DNA from: Diphasiastrum complanatum | Taxonomy: Eukaryota; Streptophyta; Lycopodiopsida; Lycopodiales; Lycopodiaceae | Assembly (NCBI GenBank): GCA_029204225.1 | Contig: CM055108.1 | Span: 49,298,996 to 49,362,995, forward strand | DNA: 64,000 bases | Reading direction: 5' to 3' | Shown: in pieces, positions 9,338-18,439 of the stretch | Layout: every line of letters starts with the position of its first letter | Numbering within the stretch: the stretch's first letter is position 1 | Position numbers and translations under genes: made by a program | The notes under the pieces: generated by a model | Told to the model about the DNA's origin: nothing | Seen by the model: the letters and a program-made list of their open reading frames with translations, nothing else | The model's database searches: none

Positions 9338-10200
9338 TCATAGCAGCTCGTGTTGAAGTTGCTTATAACTCTCTTGCTCTACCATAGGATTAGGATAAGA
9401 TCTAGATGACATTGACGTAGCAGAAGACTCTTTTTCTTCGACGTTCTTACCCTTAGATCTAGCATCAGTTATATTTTTTTGTTGCAATTGAGCTCTTGTC
9501 ATCACCTGAATTGCTTGTTCTTGGACATGCCTACCTGGCATAGTCTCTTTTTCTTGAGCGGGGCAATCCTTGTAACAATGAGTTCTTCCACAATTTTCAC
9601 AACATGCTTGATAGGCTTTTTTAATTCACAATTAAAGAATCTATAGCCCTATTTCCCACAGACCCAACAATCGTTAAGTTTTTCTACTAGTGTGATAGCG
9701 TAGCCACATTGGGTAGGTGATTCGGGATCTGCATAAAAATCGGAGATGGGAGCCTCCTTTGAGTAACATGAAGAATCGTAAGAACAAGATGCTTCCTCAT
9801 CAATGTAGTTTACATGTGCAGGATTTTTATTTCTAGGCAACAATTGATTATTATTACCAAGCGCTCTTTGTAGGACTGCTACCTTCTTTTGATTTTGTGT
9901 TGTACAAGCTACTTCTTGTGGTTGTTTTGCATGTGGGTGATACACAGGATTTGGTGGTCTCTGTTGTTGTCTGGATTGATTAACCGGATTGTAGGTGCAC
10001 TTAAAAGACTCATGATCAGATCTATTAAGGAGCACACATTGACAGTGTGTTGGACCCTTATTCAGACATTCATTCCCAGTGGAAGGAAACAGTAGAAAAT
10101 TGAGAATAGTGAGTGTTGGATGACAATGATGTAGTTCAGAGCACAGATCGGTGTTTGATATGAGCACATGACAGTTGGTAGGAAGTTTGGTTGAAAACAT
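9338..10200 (-). pseudogene. G5 gag C-terminal part with several zinc knuckles
   Basis: From right to left, the minus strand shows a Cys-poor start, then QSRQQQRPPNPVYHP (compare G2 QQKRSPYQTSYPYH), a CWVCGK-stop-GYRFFNC knuckle near 9640-9675 (CX2C retained, His replaced by Tyr, an internal stop) and CENCGRTHCYKDC near 9560-9600 with the same unusual CX2CX3HX4C spacing as in G2. These are the nucleic-acid-binding fingers of Gag. The region is broken by stops and ends at an LTR fragment at about 10246. Confidence 0.6.
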
Positions 10201-10245
10201 AGAACTTGGTATTTTCAGTGGAAATTTTGGCAGAGCTTTGCTAGC

Positions 10246-10506
10246 TTCTCAACCTCTTTTTTTCTATCCCTTCCCTTCACCCAAACTATGATGAATGTTA
10301 GTGTAGAGGAGTAGAGTTAAAGAGGAGTAGCATAGTGGTGAGTAGAGTTAAGGGAGAAAGTAGGAATTTAACTGAAAGTAGCATCTATGCATAGTTAGGC
10401 ACCTATCCAGTGATCTAACCTTTGTTGACAGGTGGAAGGGTTATACTACGAAAGATCTTCGACCCCACAGAGTATTAGTAAACGAAAGATCTTCGACCCC
10501 ACAGAG
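10246..10506 (+). repeat. LTR 3'-end fragment of the G2/G3 family, plus orientation
   Basis: Reads in plus orientation the same as the minus-strand 3' part of the G2 LTR: TTCTCAACCTC, CACCCAAACTATGATGAATG, the TAACTCTACTC-type words, and finally ACTACGAAAGATCTTCGACC up to CCCACA. There is no PBS after it and the flanking coding fragments run on the minus strand, so it is an isolated, inverted LTR piece. Its 5' part is missing. Confidence 0.8.
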
Positions 10507-10515
10507 TATTAGTAA
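10448..10515 (+). repeat. 34-bp perfect tandem duplication across the LTR end
   Basis: Positions 10448-10481 and 10482-10515 are identical. Each unit begins with the last LTR bases (ACGAAAGATCTTCG) and ends with the flank (AGTATTAGTAA), so the LTR-flank junction itself was duplicated. Confidence 0.9.
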
Positions 10516-10520
10516 GTCCA

Positions 10521-11345
10521 AGTGCATGTGTCGTATCCTCTGTCATAATATTGATGCCTGACCCGAATTCAATTGGTACTTTCTCAATTAAACATCCTGA
10601 GATGGAGATATCAATCTCTGGCGCTCCCAGGTCTCCTAGGTCAACGACAAGAAGAGATATCTCGGGAAGAGAAATCTTCTTCTTCCTCCTTGTTCAAGGA
10701 GCCAATATTGGAAACAATATCATATTGCTTCTTTGTCTACAACCGAAAGTCCACTACGACATTGGATAATTTTGAGCTTAATGGAACTTCGTCCTCGTCT
10801 TCAAAAGTGACTTTCTTTTGAGGTGGATTGGATTTAAGTTCTTCTTTGATAAGAGTTTTCGCTTCCTCAGCAACATCCTTCTTAAATAGCTTAGCATTAT
10901 TTCTATCATAATCGGAGTCATCTTTCAAGTCTTTCTGAGTGAGTGACTTGTTTTTCAACTTCTTTGTCGGATGCTTCCTCTTATTCTTCAGAGTCTTAGC
11001 TAAAGTTTCTTTCGTTGGTTTGAGTGATTTTGAAGTGCTTCGAGTAGAAACTTTGCAAACATCTTTCAAATCACTTGGCCAATTGGTTTCAATAATCGAC
11101 AGAGTGTCATTCGATTCTTTGTACGACTGCATCCTCTTGTTTCTTCTTAATTTCTGGTTCTGCACCTGGAGACTGGACATACTTGTACAACACCTTCGGC
11201 TTTTGAGGCTTTGGTCAATCTGCAGCTAAATGTCCTTCTCCCGAACAATTTGAACATAAAGGTACATAGCCGACGAGGCTCCGAGTGACAAATGACTCAA
11301 ATTCAGCCCTTATATAGCGGAATTTAGAGTGCGTATTAGGTGAAA
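10521..11345 (-). pseudogene. G6 gypsy gag-protease fragment
   Basis: From right to left the minus strand encodes FRYIRAEFESFVTRSL, a zinc knuckle CSNCSGEGHLAAD in which the last Cys codon is TGA, a Lys-rich stretch (10737-11180, including LKNKRKHPTKKLKNKS), KKVTFEDEDEVPL, then DLGAPEIDISISG and IEFGSGINIMTEDTTHALGL. That last block is the plant gypsy protease active-site region, with the usual D-S/G-G replaced by EFG. It is cut at 10516 by the duplicated LTR fragment. It belongs to a different family from G2 and is dead. Confidence 0.65.
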
Positions 11346-12124
11346 TTCACTTTTCCTTGTTCAATTCCACCCAAATTTTGACAGGCACCTTCTTCACAAA
11401 ATTCTAAGACCTCAGGGAAGTCTGCGAGAGTTCAGAAGGTGATTTGACTACTATGCGAAGGTTCTGCGAGGGTTCAACTCTCGTAGGAAGTGATCTCTCG
11501 CACAACTTGTTCCTGTGATTGGAATTTCAAGATCAGACCATGTAGGCAGGCTAATTTCACTACTTTGATTCCATTTAGGCACCTTGCGAGAGTTGGGTCT
11601 TGATGCTCTGTGAGGGTTCTAAAAATCCTGCTTTTGGGAACTCTCGCATACACTAAAAATGATGATTCCTCCATCAGGAACTCTTGCAGAGATTTTCATG
11701 AATGCATTTAGGTCAGATCTGGTGGCTGTCCAATTTTCAAGAGCCATCTCCCAGGGGATCTCAAAAAATCATGAAATAAGTGCTCCTTCAGAGTGTTTTT
11801 TGATAAGATCTTGAGATTTTTTGATTTTTAACTTTTGTAAACTAGTAATCAGCTTCATCCAAGCTTGATCTGACTGCTGGTAGTGCTCTGGAATTTTTGA
11901 TGGATTCTTGGTAGTAGATCCCTCAGTCATTCTGATGATCTGCTTCCTTTTTGACCCTATCAGGATCTGGATCCTCCTCGGATTCTGATGGATTTTCTCG
12001 ATCCTACCAGATATGGCTGAATCTTGATGGATTTAGCTTGATTTGGCTTGATCTCCTTATATCTAGCGGTAATGGCTGAGCAGATAAGCTTTTTGTAACG
12101 TGCCACCCCCAATCTGGATTTGTC
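11346..12124 (-). other. G2 3' non-coding region with short inverted repeats
   Basis: No coding domain. Between about 11420 and 11690 lie roughly nine short words of the type TGCGAGAGTTC or AACTCTCGCA in both orientations, the same words that fill the G2 and G3 leaders. 11700-12124 is AT-rich with repeated GGATCTGG/GATTTT words. No 3' LTR can be found where one is expected. Confidence 0.5.
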
Positions 12125-13477
12125 TTACTGTGGTGGCCAGTACTTGTGTAACCGACTACCATTGATGGGTGTGTCGAAGGGCGTTTCATCAAGCTGTTCT
12201 AAGTTCATGGCCCCATGATTAAGAATTTCCTTGATCCTATAAGGACCTTCGCCCGTGAATTTTAACTTCCCCTTGATTGCCTTGGTTTTATACATCAGGA
12301 CCAAATCTTCTGAACGAAGATCCTTCTTTTGTAATCTGCGATCATGCCAAGCCTTGCGTCTTTCCTTTTCCGCTGCCAGTGCATGCACAACTAGTAAGCG
12401 TGTTTCACAGAGTTTATGCAGAGCTTCGAGGCGTAGCTGTAGAGATTTGGACTCATTAAGACATTGCGTGATGGCAATCCTTAATGATGGAACTAAAAAC
12501 TCTACTGGCATCACATTATCTTGACCATATACCAATTGGAAGGGTGTTTGATCGGTGCTCCCTTTATATGCTATCCTGAATGCCCACAGTGCAGCATGCA
12601 ACTTGTGTTCCCAATCTGATCTGGTAGCTTCAACTGTTTTCGTGAGCATGCTACACAGGATCTTATTGGATGATTCTGCTTGCCCATTACCACGAGGATA
12701 ATAAGGCGTACTGGTTCTTTGGATCACGAAGAATTCCTCCAACAGGACCTTGATGGTCTCGTTGATGAAATGGCTTCCGCGATCACTGACTAGTTCCACC
12801 GGGCATCCGAAGTGCACGATGATATTTTCATAAAGGAACTTGGCAGTGGTCCTAGCGTCTGCTACTCGTACTGCCTTGGCTTCGACCCATTTGGTGAGGT
12901 ACTCTACGGCTACGATTATGTATCGAGCCTGGGAACTCCTTGCTGCAGGGTGAATTGGACCAATATAATCCAATCCCCATTTTTTGAACGGTGCTTGGGC
13001 TAAGACTGGGTGCAGCATATCATAGTTCAATCTCGTTGGTCTTCTTGCCCTTTGGCACACATCGCACTTTTTCAAGTATTCCTCTGTGTCTTTATGAATC
13101 GTTGGCCACCAACATCCTGATTGTAGGATCTTGCGAATTGTAATGTCAGATGCAAAATGACCTCCACCCATGCCTTCATGGGAAAGCGAAATGATCTGGG
13201 TGATCTCATGAGGAAGAATACACCGTCGAAGAATTCCGTCTAGACCTCTTCGGTACAACTGGCCGGCAATCAGCTGACAAGGTCTAGCTTTCAAGATCAA
13301 TTTTCGTTGTTCTGCATTTGGTAATGATTTGTCTGGTTGGCCCCGCATTAGATATTCAACAATATTGGCAGCCCATTCTGGTACGATATCTACGTAAAAT
13401 AAGACAGCATCTGTGAGCTCATCGTTGGGTTGGGTTGCAATCTCCTTTCTCTTGATTCGTGACACATGATCTGCCAT
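12125..13477 (-). CDS. G2 integrase (with end of RNase H)
   Basis: Open for 450 codons. The start MADHVSRIKRKE is the end of RNase H, so the ATG is not a true start and the protein is released from a polyprotein. The zinc domain has HEGMGGGH and KKCDVCQ (residues about 100-145). The catalytic core follows with WGLDYIGP (first Asp, about 168), SDRGSHFIN (second Asp, about 232) and GNGQAESSNK (Glu, about 268), so DDE is intact. Then come PFQLVYG and a basic C-terminal domain ending in GSRLHKYWPPQ. No chromodomain. The enzyme would insert cDNA into chromatin. The best-preserved gene of G2. Confidence 0.9.
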   Translation of the reverse strand: MADHVSRIKRKEIATQPNDELTDAVLFYVDIVPEWAANIVEYLMRGQPDKSLPNAEQRKLILKARPCQLIAGQLYRRGLDGILRRCILPHEITQIISLSHEGMGGGHFASDITIRKILQSGCWWPTIHKDTEEYLKKCDVCQRARRPTRLNYDMLHPVLAQAPFKKWGLDYIGPIHPAARSSQARYIIVAVEYLTKWVEAKAVRVADARTTAKFLYENIIVHFGCPVELVSDRGSHFINETIKVLLEEFFVIQRTSTPYYPRGNGQAESSNKILCSMLTKTVEATRSDWEHKLHAALWAFRIAYKGSTDQTPFQLVYGQDNVMPVEFLVPSLRIAITQCLNESKSLQLRLEALHKLCETRLLVVHALAAEKERRKAWHDRRLQKKDLRSEDLVLMYKTKAIKGKLKFTGEGPYRIKEILNHGAMNLEQLDETPFDTPINGSRLHKYWPPQ

Positions 13478-14115
13478 GTAGTGTTGTTTTCCCTTGCGAA
13501 CTACTACCGAAAATCAAATTCCAACAACAACAAGAGCCATCTGGTGATTCTCCCGGTGTTGCAAGTTTTATTAACGAGATATAGCAAGGGTTGATGGTCC
13601 GTATAAAAAGAAAAATGTGTGGCCATCAAACAGTGTCGAAACTTCTTAACCACATAGATCATTGCCAGTGCTTCTCACTCTGTGGTTGAATAATTCATTT
13701 CGGTATCACTGAGCTGTCGGCTTGCAAATCGGATTGGAAAATCCTTTTTGTGTTCACCTGGCTGGGTTAAGACTGCTCCAACTGCATACTTCCATGCGTC
13801 CGTATGCACGTGGAACTCAATGGACCAATTGGGTGGTCGTAGGATTGGTGCTAAGACCAATGCATCCTTAATCTTCTGGAAAGCCTTTAGAGCTTCCTCA
13901 TTCCAATGTGGATCCGTTGTGAGCTTGTAAATTGGTCTGGCTAACTCCGCAAAATCAAGAATGAAGATCCTATAGTAGTTAGCATGACCCATGAAAATGT
14001 AGACCTCGCGGATCATCCCCGGTGGTGGTAGATCAACAATGATCCTGATCTTTGATAGATCTGTGGCGATCCCGTGTCTTGACACTATATGGCCGAGTAT
14101 CAAGCCATGTGTCAC
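13478..14115 (-). pseudogene. G2 RNase H and RT connection domain
   Basis: The right part is the end of RT and the connection (LGHIVSRHGIATD, IYIFMGHANYYR-like block, LARPIYKLT), followed by RNase H beginning at HVHTDAWKYAVGAVLTQ (first catalytic Asp), then FASRQLSDTEMNYSTTE (the Glu). The left part continues in another frame with FYTDHQPLLYLVNK and an in-frame stop near 13490. RNase H removes the RNA template after cDNA synthesis. Core acidic residues are present but the frame is broken at about 13675 and 13490. Confidence 0.75.
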
Positions 14116-14148
14116 CCAAAATTGACATTTTTCTGGATTTAGAGAGAT

Positions 14149-14886
14149 CTAGTATTCACGGCATTTTTGTAGTACCTTCTCCAAATTGGATAAGTGTTCT
14201 GAATCTGGTCCATGCATGCATAGATCGTCCAAGAAAATTTTCAGAAATTTTTGCAAATAATCTTTGAATGCCGCCTGCATGACTCGATGGAAAGTGCTTG
14301 GGGCATTGCAAAGTCCGAATGGCATTACTTTATAGGCATAAGTTCCCCATTTTGTGGTGAATGTTGTCTTGTGCTGGTCTTGGGGGTCTATTTTCACCTG
14401 GTTGTAGCCGCTGAAGCCGTCTAGAAAACTGTAGGCTTCGTCACCAGCTACTCTATTCAGGACACTTTTCGTAAATGGTAAAGGAAAATGGTCTTTCTTG
14501 GTGACTGCATTAAGCACCTTCAGATTCACACAGATACGCATTTTGCCATTCTTCTTGGGTACTATAACTATCGGCGATACCCATTTCGTGTGTTCGGTTT
14601 CGTAAATGAAATCTGCATCCATAAGTTTCTGCAACTCTTGCTTGATCAGTTCTGAATAATTCGGGTTGCACCGGTAGTAACGGCTTACCTTGGGGACTAC
14701 TCCGTCCACCAAAGGTATGGTGTGCTGGACTACTGTTGGAAGAATGCCCTTTAGATCACTATATCTCCAGGCAAAATAGTCTTTATATTCCACCAACAAG
14801 GACTGTAGTCTCTTGAACTGCATGGGTGTTAACTGCTCTCCCACATGCACTATTCTTTCTTCTTCTCCTGGTTCCGCAAGATTCAT
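14149..14886 (-). CDS. G2 reverse transcriptase
   Basis: 245 codons open, read as part of a polyprotein; the ATG at 14886 is internal. Visible RT motifs: KWVSPIVIVPKKNGKMRIC, LKVLNAVTKKDHFPLPF, FLDGFSGYNQV (first catalytic Asp), KVMPFGLCNAPSTF and IFLDDLCMHG in the place of the usual Y-x-D-D. The two Asp are kept but the Tyr before them is Phe. G3 has the same IFLDDLCMHG, so this is a family trait, not a fresh mutation. Makes cDNA from the element RNA. A stop at about 14148 separates it from the connection domain. Confidence 0.85.
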   Translation of the reverse strand: MNLAEPGEEERIVHVGEQLTPMQFKRLQSLLVEYKDYFAWRYSDLKGILPTVVQHTIPLVDGVVPKVSRYYRCNPNYSELIKQELQKLMDADFIYETEHTKWVSPIVIVPKKNGKMRICVNLKVLNAVTKKDHFPLPFTKSVLNRVAGDEAYSFLDGFSGYNQVKIDPQDQHKTTFTTKWGTYAYKVMPFGLCNAPSTFHRVMQAAFKDYLQKFLKIFLDDLCMHGPDSEHLSNLEKVLQKCREY

Positions 14887-15866
14887 CGGCTGTGTTCACG
14901 CAGGTCCCTCGAAGACTTGTTCCGCTGGTGCCTGACTTTGATCAGGTTCTCGTTGGTCTTGCTGCATCATGATTACCACGTCGTCCAATGTATAATTCTT
15001 GAAAGTATTAGGCATCTCATGAACTGGAGCTCATCGAGATTCCTCTTTCAACATATTGATCTTAGCCCGACTGGTCATTTTTTTATTTCTATCACCTGTG
15101 TAGAAGATGACGCTGTATATGAGTCCAACTTGATTGACTTCAAGGAATCCAACACCTTCTTATTGCCCTTTTTTGTCATTTTGATGGGTTCATCCTTGTT
15201 GTCTTTCTTTAGGACTGCTGTGACATTCGCCTCATAGTTGCAAATATCAACGTCTACTGTAGTTGTTGCCTCTTAGGGTAGGTCACTCCATCGGATCACC
15301 TGGTTGTAGCGTTGCTTCAACTGATTCTTCTTATTCGCAGGTGCCTTGGGTGGTTCGATCCTTGAGACTTTCGCCATAGCAGACCTTTGTGGTGGTTGAG
15401 CTGGTACCTTCTTGGTTCCGTAACGATCTGGGTCCATGTGGTGTAGGACTTGTTTATCAATCAGCTAAATCTCCTTATTATAAGTTAGAGCATGTTGCCA
15501 AGGGACTAGATCATCGTCCACTGGGTTCTCAATCGGCTCCGTTGACATCCATGCTACGTTTATCATATTCATTCCAAATGTGATTGGTGTGTTCATAGTG
15601 TAACATTTGGGTGAAGATGTACTCGATTCTGGATCTAATTCATATTGACATGCCTGGTAGTCAATAGTTGCTAATGCATCCGTCCATCTCATGACATCCA
15701 TCTCTGAATGATAATGACCTCCCTTGGCTGGCCTTGGGCGGTCAATCGTATGATCTGTCGTGGATGATCCATCATCAGCTTTGGGTGCAATAGGTTTCAC
15801 CGCCCATGTGGTTGGATCTACCTTTACAGCCTATTCTCTATTCTCGAAGGTGAGTTTCCCTGTACC
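14887..15866 (-). pseudogene. G2 protease-RT linker
   Basis: Frame 15465-15800 reads KPIAPKADDGSSTTDH, MRWTDALATIDYQACQYE and ENPVDDDLVPWQHALTYN; the rest (14887-15460) continues with stops. G3 has the same segment in a longer open frame, including a Lys-rich acidic stretch and an MNTFKNYTLDDVVIMM-like block. It is a hydrophilic spacer within the polyprotein with no catalytic motif that I can identify. Confidence 0.6.
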
Positions 15867-17390
15867 CTAATTGTGTACTACTTGCGTAGCCCTCAACCAT
15901 GGTCTTCCCAATAAAATACGGTATGCAGATGGAGATTCAGGTATATCCATGACCACAAAGGTAATCACATATTGCATGCCTGCTATCCTTACAGAAATAT
16001 CAACAACTACACCTTTTGGTTTCACACAGGATTGATTTGCTAGCTTGATGGCGAATCTGGCTGGCTTCAATCCTTGTAATCTCCATTTTTCGTACAAAGT
16101 AGTGGAGATCAGATTGACACCTGATTCTCCATCTACCACTGCCGCCTCGTCCTCATATCTCTTGTATTTGATTGGCAAACTGATGTTGTGTTCCTCACTT
16201 TCCCATGCTACTCCGATGTGGAGGACGTTGCTTGTTTCATCATAGCCCGCACAATAAATGGGCTCAAACGCTACTGGGTCCTGATCCGCCTTGGCCCATT
16301 TAACTAAAAGGCTTTTCGCTTGTGGTGCAATCCGCAGTAGTTTTCCGAGGGGTAAACTAACGTAGCTTGACAACAAGAGTGTGAGCCTTTTAGTGCGTGG
16401 TTCCTTAGGCTCCACCATGTGAAAAGGTGATTCATGTTGGTGCAACCAATCATTCTGATCAGTGCGCAGTGGTGAGCCCGGTTGTGGATCCCGTTCGACG
16501 CCGACTGGAAGTTCTGTGGGATTGTTTCGTTCTTGCTCTTTTTCCTCCTCTTGTGCTTTTTGTACCCAATGTCTTATTTTCTGGTACTTCCTTCTCTCTT
16601 CCCTCACATTTGGATATGGCGCTAAAGTTGAGGGTTGGTCGTCAGTGATCGATGGTGGTGGTGAGGGAGCCACTTCCTTCCTCTTCTGTGCTCGCGTAAC
16701 AACTAACACAGGAGCGTAGTCGTGTCGTCCTTTCGATGGCATCCCTGTTGGAATTGCTGATTGCTGTATGCCAATGAGGTTAAGAGGTGCACTGGTTCCA
16801 GGTTTAAATGGACAATTCTCGAAACAATGTCCATAACCACAATCCCGACAGGAGGTTGTATATTGTCCTTTGTAGGGACATTCTGCAATTCTGTGTCCCT
16901 CACTGCACCCGTAGCCGCAATAATTTCTTCCACCTTGACGTTGAGTTTGAGCTGTATAGGCCGATACATATTCATTTATGGTAGGATCCATTAATGGTTC
17001 ATCTGGTTCGTACCACTGCTGCTGCTCAGGTTGAGGTGACATTTGCAATTCTTGTTCTACTGCTGTCAAGTTTACATGGGCCACTTGTTGATTGGCTGGC
17101 CCTGGTGGAGCAGGTAAGGCCATGCGTTGTGGTTGATTGGGTACACCGTACCTTGGTGCCGCGTTAGGTGCCCCCTGATGATAAGGATAAGAAGTCTGAT
17201 AGGGACTTCTCTTCTGTTGAACAACCTTGGGGTTGAACGGGCAAAATGCCATAGCGTGCGATGTTGCATTGCACCAATGGCAGAATCTATGTGTCAGTCT
17301 CAGATTTTGCTTTAGGACTGGACACTCATTCGTTGTATGGTTTTGTGTGCATACTAAACACCATACATTCTCTCGTCGAGGATACTGCAA
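15867..17390 (-). CDS. G2 Gag C-terminus with four zinc knuckles, then aspartic protease
   Basis: 507 codons open; internal part of Gag-Pol. Residues about 11-25 CLVCTQNHTTNEC and 37-50 CHWCNATSHAMAFC are standard CX2CX4HX4C knuckles; CGYGCSEGHRIAEC (about 157) and CRDCGYGHCFENC (about 181) are unusual variants, the last CX2CX3HX4C. A Pro/Gln-rich and then Glu/Arg-rich linker leads to the protease at about 412-505: AAVVDGESGVNLIS, KLANQSCVKP, VVMDIPESPSAYRILLGRPW. The active-site triplet reads DGE rather than DSG or DTG. Zinc knuckles bind RNA; the protease matures the polyprotein. Confidence 0.8.
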   Translation of the reverse strand: MQYPRRENVWCLVCTQNHTTNECPVLKQNLRLTHRFCHWCNATSHAMAFCPFNPKVVQQKRSPYQTSYPYHQGAPNAAPRYGVPNQPQRMALPAPPGPANQQVAHVNLTAVEQELQMSPQPEQQQWYEPDEPLMDPTINEYVSAYTAQTQRQGGRNYCGYGCSEGHRIAECPYKGQYTTSCRDCGYGHCFENCPFKPGTSAPLNLIGIQQSAIPTGMPSKGRHDYAPVLVVTRAQKRKEVAPSPPPSITDDQPSTLAPYPNVREERRKYQKIRHWVQKAQEEEKEQERNNPTELPVGVERDPQPGSPLRTDQNDWLHQHESPFHMVEPKEPRTKRLTLLLSSYVSLPLGKLLRIAPQAKSLLVKWAKADQDPVAFEPIYCAGYDETSNVLHIGVAWESEEHNISLPIKYKRYEDEAAVVDGESGVNLISTTLYEKWRLQGLKPARFAIKLANQSCVKPKGVVVDISVRIAGMQYVITFVVMDIPESPSAYRILLGRPWLRATQVVHN

Positions 17391-18175
17391 CTGGGTTGGT
17401 TCCGGTTGATGTGGAGTTACTACTACAGTTCCTTGTAAGGCCTTCAGTTTCTGGTCAAACTATGTCGTAAGTTGCTCCATCTGCTGTTTGTGTAATTTTG
17501 TCATTTGCTCCAACAATAGTTCTGTGGATAGAGTGGATGCGTTTGACGATGATGATGCGATCGAGGGAGTAGGAGTGTGGGTGGAAGGATATTCGTCATC
17601 AGATCTCTCATCCTCTTCCCTGATGGCATCTTCCATAGCTTCTTGCAGAGTAGCATATTGCTCCCGTCTTTTCAGTTCTCTTCTGATGCTTCGTGGTAAT
17701 CCGGCTAGGAACCACATGATCACCGCATGATCGGGAGTCAGGGCTGTACTGCACTCGGATCGTAGATGTTTGACCCGTTCAATATAATCTCGGACCCTTT
17801 CTTGTTTTCCCATCTTGACCTTGCTTAGCAGGAGAAACGGTCTTCCAAGAACTTTCTTGGTCTAAAGCGTGTAATGAGAGCCGCTTTAACCACCTCCCAG
17901 GTGGATTTCTCTTTCTCTGATAGGTTGAAAAACCAATCCTGAGCCACTCCAAGTAAGGACATAGGGAATAGCATCAGCTTCTCCGCAGATGTCCGTTCGT
18001 TGTAGATTTCACAAGCTTGCTCGTAGATCTGGAGGAATCGGATGGGATCTGAGGATCCGTCGTATTTTGGTATCTCCATCCATGGTGCTCTCCGAACTGC
18101 ATGCAAGGGTGCGACAGGTACAGTTTGGACCATTGGATCCATTGGTGCTGGTTCCAGTTCTACCTCTTGTTGCAC
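17391..18175 (-). pseudogene. G2 Gag capsid
   Basis: Minus-strand frame 17825-18175 begins MQQEVELEPAPMDP and contains WMEIPKYDGSSDPIRFLQIY and WFFNLSEKEKSTWEVVKAAL, the typical plant gypsy retrotransposon-gag domain. It continues in frame 17460-17813 with KQERVRDYIERVKHLRSE and WFLAGLPRSIRRELKRRE. A short indel near 17815-17825 and a stop near 17460 break it; G3 is open across the first site. The ATG at 18175 is a likely Gag start because G3 begins at the same point (44428). Confidence 0.75.
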
Positions 18176-18439
18176 AGCTGCTAATCTGGGAAGGTGTGGT
18201 GCCTGATTTGCTATCCTTCATGCTATTGATCGTCTCGATCTCAGATTCATCCAGTGGTGGATTCCAAAGTGATTGGATCTTGCTTATACAATAGGATGCA
18301 GTCTGGATTTTCAAGGATCTGATCGATTTCATCGGCCGGAATGAATTTTAGGCCTTTTGCGGTGGTTTTTCCTTGATAAATTTTTTCTCCTTGCACTGAT
18401 TGACCTGAGATTTTGACAGTGGGTGGATCTGATGTAGAT

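Noticed and set aside
11474-11674. 66-codon minus-strand ORF in the G2 3' region
   Set aside because: It overlaps the short inverted repeats and has no counterpart in G3.
14845-15237. 130-codon plus-strand ORF and others opposite G2 and G3
   Set aside because: Shadows of minus-strand gypsy coding sequence; the same shadow appears at 41276-41669 in G3.
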